NCBI GenBank assembly: GCA_917880885.1
Contig: OU862934.1
Span: 30,674,734-30,738,733 of the forward strand
Direction: 5' to 3'
DNA length: 64,000 nucleotides
Source of the DNA: Limnephilus marmoratus
Lineage: Eukaryota; Arthropoda; Insecta; Trichoptera; Limnephilidae
The notes under the pieces were generated by a model that saw nothing but the letters and a program-made list of their open reading frames with translations, was not told the DNA's origin and did no database searches. Shown here piece by piece: positions 21,332 through 30,956 of the stretch. Position numbers and translations under genes: made by a program. Position 1 is the first letter of the stretch; each line of letters begins with the position of its first letter.

Positions 21332-22269
21332 CAGGGTGGCGCAAAATTAATCATCCAATTTTGTTTTTGAATAACTTTTTTACTAAATAAAAAAAATGAT
21401 TTTGAGTAATAAAAATCTTTATTTGGACTTTTACAATTTTTTCTGTTAAGTGGAAAAGATGATATCCGTCAAGTGGCTGCCGCCAGTGTTGATACACATT
21501 TCTGCCCGTTTTATCGCATTTTCCATGACTTTCCGCAAAATTTCCGGTGATAACTGTTCGCATTCCTGTCGAATATTCTCCTTAAGGGCTGCGATTGTCT
21601 GAGGCTTGTTGGCATAAACCCGCGACTTCAAATAGCCCCAAAGAAAGAAGTCTGGAATGGTTAAATCGGGCGATCTTGCTGGCCTTACCAAATCATTAAA
21701 ACGGGAGATTACGCGACCAGGAAACGTTTTCTTCACAATATCCATTGTGGCTCGTGCTGTGTATGTTATTGCACCGTCTCGTTGAAACCACATGTTCACC
21801 AAGCCCCGCTCATCCAATTCCAGACGTAAGAAGTCGTTTATCGTGGCCCTTTAGCGTTCGCCAGTAACAGTGACCGTAATGCCAATGGCGTCCTAAAAAA
21901 ATACGGCCCGATCACTCCTTCCGCGTCAACGCCGCACCACACAGTGGCTTTGAGTGGATATAATGGCTTTTCGTGTATCACACGCGGATTTTCAGTACCC
22001 CACAAATGAATATTATGCTTATTGGCGTAACCATTTAAGTGGAATTGCGCCTCGTCGCTCATGATGACTTTCGACACAAAATCGCTAAAAGCGATAAAGC
22101 TTAAATCGACACAATTATTCCACGCTCTTGCGGAGTATAGCGCTCCATTGCTTATCTGTTTGTATTCTGCAGCTGTCTAGTTCACAAATGTCAAATATGA
22201 TTGACGTACGACGCCATTTGCAAAAATTATAACATCTTCCGATAGGGTGATTAATTTTGCGCCACCTTG
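21332..22269 (-). mobile_element. Internally deleted Tc1/mariner element (DD41D-like)
   Basis: Inverted ends CAGGGTGGCGCAAAATTAAT (left) and CAAGGTGGCGCAAAATTAAT (right, reversed) are flanked by TA on both sides (21330-21331 and 22270-22271). The 938-bp interior encodes the C-terminal two thirds of a transposase on the - strand. About 190 bp separate the coding remnant from the right end, too little for the N-terminal DNA-binding domains, so the copy is deleted there. Confidence 0.92.
21446..22077 (-). pseudogene. Mariner-superfamily transposase fragment
   Basis: The first piece (22077-21838) has VIMSDEAQFHLNGYANKHN with the first catalytic Asp. The second (21817-21446) has MWFQRDGAITYTARATMD with the second Asp and RSPDLTIPDFFLWGYLKSRV with the third acidic residue. 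By my count 41 residues lie between the second and third Asp, the spacing of the DD41D (rosa-like) group. A frame break near 21818-21837 separates the pieces and the N-terminal helix-turn-helix region is lost, so the protein cannot be functional. Confidence 0.85.
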
Positions 22270-22429
22270 TATAATAAAAACTTTTAAAACAAACAAAAAT
22301 ATTACATTAATATGTTAAAAAAAATTGTGTATTAAATAACAAGGACCAGGATGATTTTTAGAACCAATCTGGGATTTATAAATTAATTTGTAACTTCTAG
22401 AAATTTTGATACTCAAGGAACATCTAAGG

Positions 22430-22622
22430 CAGTGATTCTTAACCTTGTTGGAGGTTCTGACCCCCACCAGTTTCATATTATGCACATTCACGAAATCCTT
22501 CTCACCACCACTCATTCACCGAATCATATGAGTCGGAGGTGTGTCATACTCATGACCCCGAACCCGCAATATTGACTCACCAAACCCTTGGGGTTCGATC
22601 GAACCCATATTAAGAACCACTG
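22430..22622. mobile_element. Short hAT-like MITE
   Basis: Ends CAGTGATTCTTAACCTTG and ATATTAAGAACCACTG form the CAGTGGTTCTTAA-type inverted repeat common in hAT MITEs. The 8-bp flanks do not match, so the target duplication is decayed or the boundaries are off by a few bases. Confidence 0.65.
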
Positions 22623-22691
22623 ATTGCCAATAACATTTTAGAAATTTTTCTTTTGATGTAAATAAAGGGTTTTAAAATTTTTACAAATATC

Positions 22692-22860
22692 TCTACATAT
22701 TATAAATTAAAGTCCTCCACCGTGTCTGTCTGCCTGTCTGTTCATGATAAACTCAAAAACTACTGAACGGATTTTCATGCGGTTTTCACCAAAAGATAGA
22801 GTGATTCATAAGAAATGAGGTTTAAGTATATAATTTATAATACGTAAAGAAGATTCACAA
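22692..22860 (+). mobile_element. Helitron-like 5' fragment
   Basis: TCTACATATTATAAATTAAA, GTCTGTCTGCCTGTCTG and AAAAACTACTGAACGGATTT resemble the 5' part of lepidopteran Helitron-like repeats. No matching 3' CTAG end is recognised downstream, so this is partial. Confidence 0.45.
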
Positions 22861-22904
22861 AATAAATAGAAATCACTTTTGAGCTTGAAATTGTGACCTC
22901 TGGA

Positions 22905-23600
22905 CTCCGTTACATACCTGTATTTGGCACATGTCATCTGAGATGCTGTGTGGAGGGTCTTTTTGATGAGAGGAAGGAATGAACATTGGTCTTGAAAAGG
23001 CCATGTTGTAGAAAGGAGGAAACACAGAGGCCGGCAAATCGTTCCACAGTCGAGCTGTTGAACACAAGAACGATTCGAAGAAGCTACTCGTTCTCATGTG
23101 ACAAATTTCAACCGTGTACATATGTTGGGCACGCGTTTGGCGTGTGTTCCGACTATGCACGATCAGTGATGCTAGTTCCTTGGAGCTTCTTCCATTTTAA
23201 TACCAGTAGAACAAGGATAGCATTCCCACCCGACGCGACACCTGTGCTCTAAAGATTGCAATCCATCTGTTAAGATGGGAGAATCTATCAAACGGACCAC
23301 CCGTTTCTACACAGAATCGAGGGTATTTTTCAGGTATTTTGGAGCTCCAGACCAGAGATGGCTGCCAAATTCAACCGTGGGGCGCACTTGTGATTTGTAC
23401 AGGGTTAGCAGTTGTGTACTATTAAAGTATCTGCGGGCCCTGTACAGTACGCCCAGTTTTTGGGAGGCTAACTTTACTCTGGCTTCGATGGAGCCCCCAT
23501 ACCTGAGCTGGTCACTTAGGGTTACACCAAGCATATCAATGGAGATTGCTACCGTTGAAAGAGACTAGATTTTCATTTCGATCTCTTTTAGACGTAATCA
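22905..23600 (-). pseudogene. Jockey-type non-LTR retrotransposon 3' fragment
   Basis: Reading leftward: MLGVTLSDQLRYGGSIEARV, then LASQKLGVLYRARRYF, LTLYKSQVRPTVEFGSHLWS, and later SSFFESFLCSTARLWNDLPA. These are the segments after the RT core in Jockey-clade proteins (thumb region and the RLWN.LP ending). A stop replaces an expected sense codon just after LDSV, and frames shift, so it is dead. Its last part contains AAAAAGACCCTCCACACAGC and a GATGACAT block shared with repeat family A, hinting that family A borrowed this LINE's end. Fragments of the same LINE lie at 40055-40160 and 43425-43645. Confidence 0.75.
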
Positions 23601-24159
23601 GACAAAATTGGCTCCTTGAAACATTAAATTCAATAGATTATTTTTACCCCAAGAGAAAACACTCTCGAGGTTATCGTCAACCCCCCATTACAGTTAGCTC
23701 AGTTTTTGGGAAGATTCTCTAAGAATGTGTAGGTACATACATTTTTGCCACATGACTTCTTCAAAACAAAAAATGCTTGCGCATGATTAAAATTGTTGAA
23801 ACATCTTGTTCCAATACCATCCAGACTTTTATCGAACCATAATTTTCGGTTTGGTAAAAGAAAATGCCAATCTCCTACAATCTTTATCATTGCTTAGAAA
23901 AGCGGAAAGGGCCGGGAAGCACATAGCGATTATGGGCGAAATTGGGCCATAAATTAGGGCCGGCTCTTGTTAGGGCCCGACCACAAACTATTGTGGTTAG
24001 GGCCTGCGTGGGCCCAGAGCCTGGGGAGGCCCCGGGACCTGCGAAGGATGAGATAGGCCTTGAAATAGATATATCTTCTTAACACTTCGAGGCGAGGTGT
24101 TATTTTTTAATTTAATTGTTAAGAATTGATGACCTTCGTAGCTAGGTGGTAACATAATA
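23601..24159. other. Unassigned, with a GC-rich GGGCC patch
   Basis: At 23940-24055 the sequence is dominated by GGGCC and GGCCC words (AGGGCCGGCTCTTG, AGGGCCTGCGTGGGCCC), as seen in some hAT-type remnants, but I find no paired end. The rest is unassigned. Confidence 0.3.
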
Positions 24160-24290
24160 TGATTTTAGATTTTCACGGCCAAAAAGTATTTTTTATTTTT
24201 TTTTTATTTTTGGAGTGTTATGCCGTGTTGCGCTACCTCCTCCTTTAGCCAACGTTTCGGCTAGCATTACGGTGTCCATCATCATGGCAG
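24160..24290 (+). repeat. Dispersed repeat family D, copy 3
   Basis: GATTTTCACGGCCAAAAAGT, GTTATGCCGTGTTGCGCTAC and CGGTGTCCATCATCATGG match the copies at 7.77 and 15.06 kb. Confidence 0.55.
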
Positions 24291-24429
24291 GGCGGTTAGT
24301 GGTGAAATGTGTGCTTATCTACTATTTTTTTTTCAAGTAATGCCCATTATTGTAAAAATTATTGAAGAAGAAGACAATACTAATAAATCTAAAAGAATCA
24401 CGAAACAGAATAATACACAGAAAAATTAA

Positions 24430-24690
24430 AATGCAATGGTCCCAACCGGGAATCGAACCCAGGATGTCTTGTCCAGAGTGGGAAATGTCAAAGGGACTCC
24501 CTCAACCATTCAATTCCGATCCGTCCTGCCGTGCAACTGCCGTGCAGACGCATCCGCTGCCAAGACACTTACAAACCTCACCCCATGAATCCGGGTACCC
24601 CTGCTTAGTCATCAAACGTAGCGTACCACTTGGGGTAACCTATGGCAGAGGTGTTGGTTATCCAATAAATCGTGCCTGTAATGTAAAAAA
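24430..24690 (+). repeat. Family A-related copy with tRNA-like box B
   Basis: The right half (CACCCCATGAATCCGGGTAC to GGTTATCCAATAAA) is family A. The left half, read on the - strand, has TGGTTGAGGGAG (box A-like) and a perfect GGTTCGATTCC box B in CCTGGGTTCGATTCCCGG. This suggests that at least some family A units carry a tRNA-derived RNA polymerase III promoter. The copy may be a chimera. Confidence 0.55.
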
Positions 24691-25062
24691 ATATTATTCT
24701 TTTTTTACATTACAGCCTGCGATCGTAATTTAATCCTACTAATATTATAAAGGGGAAAGTTTGCACGGATGTTTGGATGTATGTATGTTTGTTACTCTGT
24801 CACGCAAAAACTACTGAATGGATTTTAATGAAACCTTACAATAATATTGCTCAAATGTCAGAATAACATATAAGCTATAGCTTAGAGTTCTGGCATTATG
24901 AAATTTGTATAAAACAAGTGCAATAGGTGGCAGGCGAGCTCTTTGAAAAATGAATGTATCGGGTATAGGGGGGTGAGGGGGGATAGGGGGTGGGGAGGGC
25001 GGGAAGGGGCCGGTTAGAGGGGGGGGGGGGGTGTGGGGATAGGGAAGGTGCAGGAGGCGGTG

Positions 25063-26054
25063 CACAGTGATTCGTTTCATACATGCTAGACGCTAGAAAC
25101 TCTTACACATGATTAAATTATTTTTTACCATCTATTAAGTTGTAGTCAACACTAATTTTATGAAAATTAGTGTTAAAAATGATCATTTTTTTTCCTATCG
25201 ATTGTTTTACTTATTTTTTTTTATAATATTAAATAATGTATGAAAAGAGTATTTGAGGTTTATAATAAAACAATTATATGTAAAAAGTAAAAATAGTGCA
25301 TTTTGATTGTAATAAATTGTTAAAATTACGGTCCATTTTCTGCTTATATTCAAAGATATAAGCCTTATTTGGTTTTTCAACTTTTTTTCACCACTTGCAC
25401 TGACCATATCAAGTTCAAATGTACTTAAAATTTTGTTAAACATTCCCTCAAGCCTTTTTTTCTTCGGCAAACTCTTCCATGACACGAACAATTCCAGCCT
25501 GGAAATCTCGAATGTGGTTCCTGTAAAATGAAAAAATAATAACAATGTGGATTCGTGTGGGTTAATATCGAAACTGATATGAATAGAATATTAGTTGCAC
25601 TATTTAAAAAAATGAAAATTATCTTGCGATTTTGATATACTCTCTGAGATATCTCTCGAGAAGTTACAAATTTAATATTTTTTAGGCCAAAAAAAACACA
25701 AAACTTATTTATTATTTAAAAAGCAACTAAAATTATTTACACTAAAGTATTAAGAAAAAACTTTAAAACATACCTTCCAAAGTAGCCACCATTTTACAAA
25801 ACCGAAAAATACACTTTTCAAACTTAGTACACAATTTTAAACGTCGAGCTGCGATAAGCGAAAAATTACAAATGATAATTTCAAAACACATTATTCGAGT
25901 TTAGGCCTCTGGTATGAGTCAATGCGTGCACTAATCACCCCAATTAAGCATGCATTTATTATCCTGTCTATCTGGTAATGTCGCCATGACGTCATTGTTT
26001 GGGAATTCAAAAGTGACTTATTAGCGTCTAACTTGTATGAAACGAATCATTGTG
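25063..26054. mobile_element. Transib-like element with CACAGTG ends and 5-bp duplication
   Basis: The left end CACAGTGATTCGTTTCATAC is mirrored at the right (reversed, CACAATGATTCGTTTCATAC) and similarity continues to GACGCTA, about 35 bp. CGGTG lies directly outside both ends (25058-25062 and 26055-26059). A terminal CACARTG heptamer and a GC-rich 5-bp target duplication are the traits of Transib transposons, relatives of the RAG1 recombinase whose signals begin CACAGTG. No Transib transposase is present in the 992 bp, so it would be non-autonomous. Its interior carries a possible two-exon reading frame. Confidence 0.7.
25207..25792 (-). CDS. Candidate two-exon small ORF inside the Transib-like element
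   Basis: On the - strand, an ATG at 25792 opens a 19-base exon (MVATLE plus one base) that ends at 25774 against GTATGT, a good 5' splice site. A 253-bp AT-rich interval ends in a pyrimidine-rich TTTTCATTTTACAG acceptor at 25521. Joined in phase, the second exon stays open to a stop at 25207-25209, giving about 110 residues with a basic N-terminal half and a hydrophobic C-terminal end. In another frame the second exon begins NHIRDFQAGIVRVMEEFAEE and stops soon after, which looks more protein-like but lacks a matching start exon. I recognise neither product. It may be a captured host gene fragment or chance. Confidence 0.25.
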
Positions 26055-26107
26055 CGGTGTAGGAACCCCCCTAATACTATGGTAGCGAGGCCGGAGGCAA
26101 AAGCTAG

Positions 26108-26589
26108 TTGTAACATATATATGAAATATGTAATCATATTCATTGGCCTGTCTGCCTTGGGTGTAGATTGCAGAAATTAAAAAGTCTTTTGTAATTTGCG
26201 ATTTCAGGTTTCTTTCAAACAATATAAATCACACTGCTATTGATTTTCCGTTCAGTGTAGTAATAACCTTAAATCATTAGGTCAGTGTCCAAATTCAAAC
26301 AATTTACACAATAATTGTTTGACCAAAGGATGGTTGATAATTTAAGGACATATAAAGCCAGGCTGAGAAAGGTTGATTGATCGTAAAAGATACAATCAAT
26401 AATGTTGGATCCTTGAGGTTGATTTATTATTGTGGTACTAATAAAACTTGATAAGGTTGTATTACATTTTTAATTAAATTAATGAAAAACGTTAATATTT
26501 CTGTTATTCATTGAAATCTGAATAAAGGACGAAATTTCGTCTGTCAAACATTTGGCCTTTTTTGAGTTATTCATATTTTGTCGTATTTC
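26108..26589. other. Unassigned stretch
   Basis: No gene recognised between the Helitron end and the LINE relic that hosts BEL1. Confidence 0.3.
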
Positions 26590-26663
26590 TCTAGGTTGGG
26601 GTAAGGGTATGTCACAAAATTTCAAATGATAGCCAATTCGTCGTCTAGTAGCATTAAACTATC

Positions 26664-27169
26664 TGGTTACGCATTGCAATATGTTTTTTTTTGTTTGTTC
26701 GAAATTTTAAATAAATATATATCACAAGCATGGTACTTACTTTACTTTACTCCTTGGAATTGACAAAGACATCGAAATGGATTGATTTTCAAAATAAATT
26801 CTAAAACAAGAAAAGAACTGACACTGTCTGTTTTGTTGGAAAATTTTCTTGCTTCATTGTTTGAAAAGGAACTTTGAGTTTGTGTATTCATTGACAAATT
26901 TAATTTCTTGTAAAAACTTCAAAATCACCCAAGGATTACATTGACTGCATCTAATTGTTGGTTGGATGACATTAAGGAGGCCTCCACACTTCATGATCTA
27001 CAAAAACAAGGTTGGTGGATTTGTTATTCCCTGGAGTTTCTCTTTTGTGCCATCCTTTGTGATATTAGTTCGCGCAAGTAGTTTCTTTTTCACAATCATA
27101 ATTTCTTGGGAATTAAGCCCAGAGGGTCTGGGGTTATTTACACACCTCAGGCTCGCATATTATAATGCA
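26664..27169 (+). repeat. BEL1 5' LTR
   Basis: This 506-bp repeat starts TGGTTACGCATTGCAATATG and ends CTCGCATATTATAATGCA. It contains AAATAAATATATA near 26709. It would hold the promoter; the exact start site cannot be read. The open frame at 26966-27172 is an LTR shadow. Confidence 0.95.
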
Positions 27170-27175
27170 TAATTA

Positions 27176-27193
27176 TGGTCCTTCGATCGCCAG
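27176..27193 (+). promoter_or_regulatory. BEL1 primer-binding site
   Basis: TGGTCCTTCGATCGCC begins six bases after the LTR. TGG is the complement of a tRNA CCA end, so this should prime minus-strand synthesis. I did not assign the tRNA. Confidence 0.6.
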
Positions 27194-27199
27194 ATTTGT

Positions 27200-27335
27200 T
27201 CTAGCAAGGTTAATTTTATAAGAAAGGTTTCAGATTTACGTAATTTTTTGGTAATATTCTTGAAATACCTACCTCTTATAGAATTATTTAGCGTCAATTT
27301 ACGTATTTTTTTGGTAAATTTGAAATAGAACCTAC
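27200..27335 (+). repeat. Imperfect repeats in the BEL1 leader
   Basis: Variants of TTTACGTATTTTTTTGGTAA followed by GAAATA occur near 27231 and 27293, and a third near 29982 beyond the nested LINE. The leader thus had about 60-bp imperfect repeats before the LINE landed. Confidence 0.45.
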
Positions 27336-27339
27336 AAAA

Positions 27340-29916
27340 TCTTTATTGGTTGCTTAATTTCATAATTACTCAAATAAATTTCTGCTAACCATAACTCAAT
27401 AGAAAAAAATAATTTCATTAACATGATGACGCACCTCAACTTTAAATCTTGTATTAATAGTAACACTCGAGAAATTAAAAACCAAACTCCATCATGTATA
27501 GACCATATCTGGTGTAATATACATTTAAATGAAATAAAAAATATTAAATCTACTGTTTGGAAAACCAATATAACTGACCATTACGCGTGTCTTATATTAC
27601 ATGAGACAAATAAAAAAATAAACACAATACCCAAATTAAATCTTCCATATTCCAAATTAGACTATGAATTATTAAAAAAATCATTAATAAATGAAAAATG
27701 GGAAGAAGTTTTAAAAAATAAATGCGCCAACCAAAGTGCCTTACTGTTTGAAAAAACTTTAACTAAACACGTTTTAGAAGCAACAAAAACAACACAGATC
27801 GTCCCCAATTCAAAAACAAAGAAAATTAAACCATGGATTACTCTAGGATTAATAAAAGCCATTCGAAAAAAAAATAAACTTTATAAAATAACACAAAGGC
27901 CACTAGTTAACAATAAAATTGTACTATATTATAAAAAGTATAAAAATATATTAACTACTCTAATTAGAAAAACGAAAAACGACTATTACTCAAAAATTAT
28001 AACAGAAGCTAAAGACAATAATAAAAAAATATGGTCAACAATAAATGAAATAATAAATAAAAATAAAACATATAAGCACATATCCGAAATATCAGATGGG
28101 AAATTAATATATAATGTACAAAATGACACAAAAAAATGTTGTAATATTTTAAATAACCATTTTAATAACGTTGGAAAAAACCTAGCAAAATCCATAAATT
28201 CGACCAATATATCAAATCCACAACACAGAACACAATGTCAAATAAATAAATTTGAGCCAGTCACAGAAGCCGACATTGACAGAACTATTTCGGAACTAAA
28301 AGGAGGTTCTGCCCCCGGCTTTGATAACATAGATGCTAAGACAATAAAAGCGATGAAAACATACTTAATTCTCCCAATAACACATATAATAAACCTAAGT
28401 CTAGCTAATGGCGAATTTCCCAATAATTACAAAAGAGCAATTATAACTCCCATTTATAAAACAGACTGTCCTAAAGACCCACAAAATTACCGCCCGATTT
28501 CCCTTTTATCAAATATATCAAAAATATATGAGAAAATTGTAAAAAAACAAATTTGGACATTCTTAGATGAAAATAAAATAATTAATGATAATCAATTCGG
28601 CTTCAAAAAAAATACAAGTACTCACGACGCGATAGCAAAAATAACCAACTATTTATATACGGCCCTAGATTCCGATAAAAAATGTATCGGAATATTTATA
28701 GACTTGAAAAAAGCTTTCGACAGCATATCACATAAAAAATTAATAAATAAATTAAAATCTATAGGAATTAATGGGAAAGTCTTAGCATGGATAGCTAGTT
28801 ATTTACATGAAAGACCACAACAAGTAAAATTACTAAATCAAGTCAGCGATTCAAAATATAGCGATTTTTCAATACCCCAAGGTACAGTTTTGGGACCATT
28901 GTTATTTATTATATATGTCAATGATATATTCAATATTTCTAAATATGGAGACATTGTCTCCTACGCTGACGACACAGTCCTACTACTAAAAGCAAACACC
29001 TGGTCTGAATTAAACAAAATGGCAAATACAGATATCAATGCACTAAAATTATGGTTTGATAAAAACCTGTTGACTTTAAATTCTAAAAAAACCTATTATT
29101 TGCCATTTTTCATTAAAAAACAAGAAACACCTAAAGAAATAAACTTAATAATCCACTCTGTGACAAATACAGAAAACCACAAATGTAATATATCATGTTC
29201 AAAAATAGAAAGCAAAACTGATATTAAGTACCTGGGCATAACAATAGACCAGCGTTTAAAATGGTCTCCACACATTAATATTCTGAACAACAGAATAAGG
29301 AAACTAACATATATATTTAGATGTTTAAGAGATATTTTAAACGAAAAATTACTTAGAACCACGTACTTCGCTTTCTGTCAATCAATTATACAATACGGCA
29401 TTATAGGATGGGGCGGCACATATAAAAATCAAACACAAACAATTTACATATCACAAAAACTAATAATAAAAACAATTTTAAAAAAACCCTACTCATATTC
29501 GTCAGAACTTTTATTCAAACAATTTAAGGTCAGAAAATTAAGTGCATTATACTTTTATCATGCAACATTACAAATTTATAAAGATAATATTAAAAATCAA
29601 GTTGCACCATTTAAAAATAACAGAAGTCTTAGACAAACATCAATACTTCCCACTCCAAAATGTAAAAAAAAAATTGGACAATTGAGTCATAAATATCTCG
29701 GAGTAAAATTTTTTAATTCATTACCAGAAAAAATTAGAAACATGAATACCAATATAAAAAATTTTAAAACTCACCTTAAAAATTATACTGAAAACTTAAA
29801 CTGAATGATATAAAAAAGCAATACAATAACACCCCCCCATACACACAAGCCTTGCTTAATTATGGGGGTACATCAAATATATCTACTATGTAATTAATTA
29901 CTGTATAAAATTTATT

Positions 29917-29973
<57 letters not shown>
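27340..29973 (+). mobile_element. 5'-truncated LINE nested in the BEL1 leader
   Basis: The unit consists of the end of an endonuclease, a full reverse transcriptase frame, a short 3' untranslated region and an uninterrupted 49-base poly(A) (29925-29973). Both flanks are BEL1 leader sequence, so the LINE inserted into BEL1. The 5' border is placed near 27340 because coding similarity starts about 27378; no exact target duplication was found. The long pure A tail suggests a young insertion. Confidence 0.85.
27423..29804 (+). CDS. LINE reverse transcriptase, intact RT frame, endonuclease truncated
   Basis: The 793 codons read without interruption. Residues 30-55 hold SCIDHIWCN and DHY, the end of an apurinic-type endonuclease whose front is missing; the frame is open further back to 27378. 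The RT core runs from about 285 to 560: GSAPGFDNIDA, NYRPISLLS, a catalytic Asp in IFIDLKKAFDSI (near 427), PQGTVLGPLLF and the catalytic YADD at 514-517. The thumb part (KYLGITIDQRLKWSPHI) and a C-terminal KFFNSLPEKIRN ending follow. The organisation matches the Jockey superfamily (Jockey/CR1-type); clade not settled. Codon use is extremely A-rich. Loss of the endonuclease and 5' promoter means the copy is probably immobile. Confidence 0.9.
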   Translation: MMTHLNFKSCINSNTREIKNQTPSCIDHIWCNIHLNEIKNIKSTVWKTNITDHYACLILHETNKKINTIPKLNLPYSKLDYELLKKSLINEKWEEVLKNKCANQSALLFEKTLTKHVLEATKTTQIVPNSKTKKIKPWITLGLIKAIRKKNKLYKITQRPLVNNKIVLYYKKYKNILTTLIRKTKNDYYSKIITEAKDNNKKIWSTINEIINKNKTYKHISEISDGKLIYNVQNDTKKCCNILNNHFNNVGKNLAKSINSTNISNPQHRTQCQINKFEPVTEADIDRTISELKGGSAPGFDNIDAKTIKAMKTYLILPITHIINLSLANGEFPNNYKRAIITPIYKTDCPKDPQNYRPISLLSNISKIYEKIVKKQIWTFLDENKIINDNQFGFKKNTSTHDAIAKITNYLYTALDSDKKCIGIFIDLKKAFDSISHKKLINKLKSIGINGKVLAWIASYLHERPQQVKLLNQVSDSKYSDFSIPQGTVLGPLLFIIYVNDIFNISKYGDIVSYADDTVLLLKANTWSELNKMANTDINALKLWFDKNLLTLNSKKTYYLPFFIKKQETPKEINLIIHSVTNTENHKCNISCSKIESKTDIKYLGITIDQRLKWSPHINILNNRIRKLTYIFRCLRDILNEKLLRTTYFAFCQSIIQYGIIGWGGTYKNQTQTIYISQKLIIKTILKKPYSYSSELLFKQFKVRKLSALYFYHATLQIYKDNIKNQVAPFKNNRSLRQTSILPTPKCKKKIGQLSHKYLGVKFFNSLPEKIRNMNTNIKNFKTHLKNYTENLN

Positions 29974-29975
<2 letters not shown>

Positions 29976-30071
29976 TTTGTGATTACGTATTCTTTGGTAA
30001 TTTACGAAATACCTTATAGGTAGTTTTGTGAAAATTTAGTGACGAACATTTAAAAATTATTTTTATTTAAA

Positions 30072-30956
30072 ATGCCCTTCATTACGGAAGAGTTGAGTGA
30101 CCAAACCGATAGAAAGTTGATCATTTTGACAGCAAAAAAGGAGAGGCTTTTTTCCCGGTTAAACGATTTGTTTAATTTGGCTAAAAACATTTCCACCTTT
30201 GAATCAAGGCAGAATGAAAACTTCTTGTCTAAGTCAGAAAGAATTGAAGAGATGCGGGAGCAGTTTGAAAATGTTATTGATGATATTAATAATATCCAAT
30301 TGATTTCAAACCCGACATTTGAACCGGATTATCAACAATTGGATGCTTTTGAGGATTTGTTTGGTAGTGTGAAACGCGTACGTGACAAAATTCAAAATGC
30401 AACAACAACAACGTCACAGAATAACGTCCGCGATTCTCGCGTACCAGTCATCAAACTTCCCCCTATAGAACTTCCCTTCTTCAACGGTAAAATGGATACC
30501 TGGGCAAAATTTTATGAGTCATTCAAATCGAACATCCATAATAATACACAGCTGAATGATTCTCAACGTGTGCAGTATTTGGTAGGTAAATTAACGCATA
30601 GCGCGTTGCAGATTACCGCGGGTATTATACCTACCGGAGAGATGTACAAGATTATATGGGATTCGTTGGTTTCGAAATATCAAGATAAACGTGCACTAGG
30701 CACATATTATTTGAATAATATTCTTGACATAAAGGGTTGCACAAATACATCTGTTAGTCTTGATTCATTTGTTGAAAGGTATTCTTCGTCTGTTTTGGCG
30801 TTAAAACAGTTAGATATTGAAGATTTAACTGACTTCATATTATTACACTGTGCGTTAAGGAAAATTGATTCCCAAACGTCACAAAATTTTGAAATGTCAG
30901 TTAGAACTCAAGAAATTCCTGCATACAATGAGTTGATCTCATTTGTGAAAGATTAA
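30072..30956 (+). CDS. BEL1 gag, N-terminal part
   Basis: 294 codons from an ATG 98 bases after the nested LINE. Residues 1-100 are polar and likely coiled-coil. From about 130 comes IKLPPIELPFFNGKMDTWAK, the start of the DUF1759 gag domain found in BEL/Pao polyproteins, then LVGKLTHSALQITAG. The frame stops with TAA at 30954, directly followed by more in-frame coding, so the polyprotein is interrupted here by one nonsense codon. Gag would form the particle that packages element RNA. Confidence 0.88.
   Translation: MPFITEELSDQTDRKLIILTAKKERLFSRLNDLFNLAKNISTFESRQNENFLSKSERIEEMREQFENVIDDINNIQLISNPTFEPDYQQLDAFEDLFGSVKRVRDKIQNATTTTSQNNVRDSRVPVIKLPPIELPFFNGKMDTWAKFYESFKSNIHNNTQLNDSQRVQYLVGKLTHSALQITAGIIPTGEMYKIIWDSLVSKYQDKRALGTYYLNNILDIKGCTNTSVSLDSFVERYSSSVLALKQLDIEDLTDFILLHCALRKIDSQTSQNFEMSVRTQEIPAYNELISFVKD

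Larger units (their letters stand above)
24734..26107 (+). mobile_element. Helitron interrupted by a Transib-like element
   Basis: The 5' end TCCTACTAATATTATAAAGG follows an A. AAAAACTACTGAATGGATTT and a G-rich tract (24960-25045) follow. The usual 3' part breaks off at GGAGGCGGTG (25062) and resumes at 26060 with TAGGAACCCCCCTAATACTA, ending GGAGGCAAAAGCTAG before T. The Helitron at 8439-10001 reads continuously from GGAGGCGGAG into the AATCCCCTAATACC part, so 25063-26054 is an insertion. Without it the Helitron would be about 377 bp. Confidence 0.75.

Noticed and set aside
26966..27172. ORF repeated at 35868-36332
   Set aside because: It lies in the LTRs of BEL1; the longer right copy simply runs into the flanking LINE relic and microsatellite.
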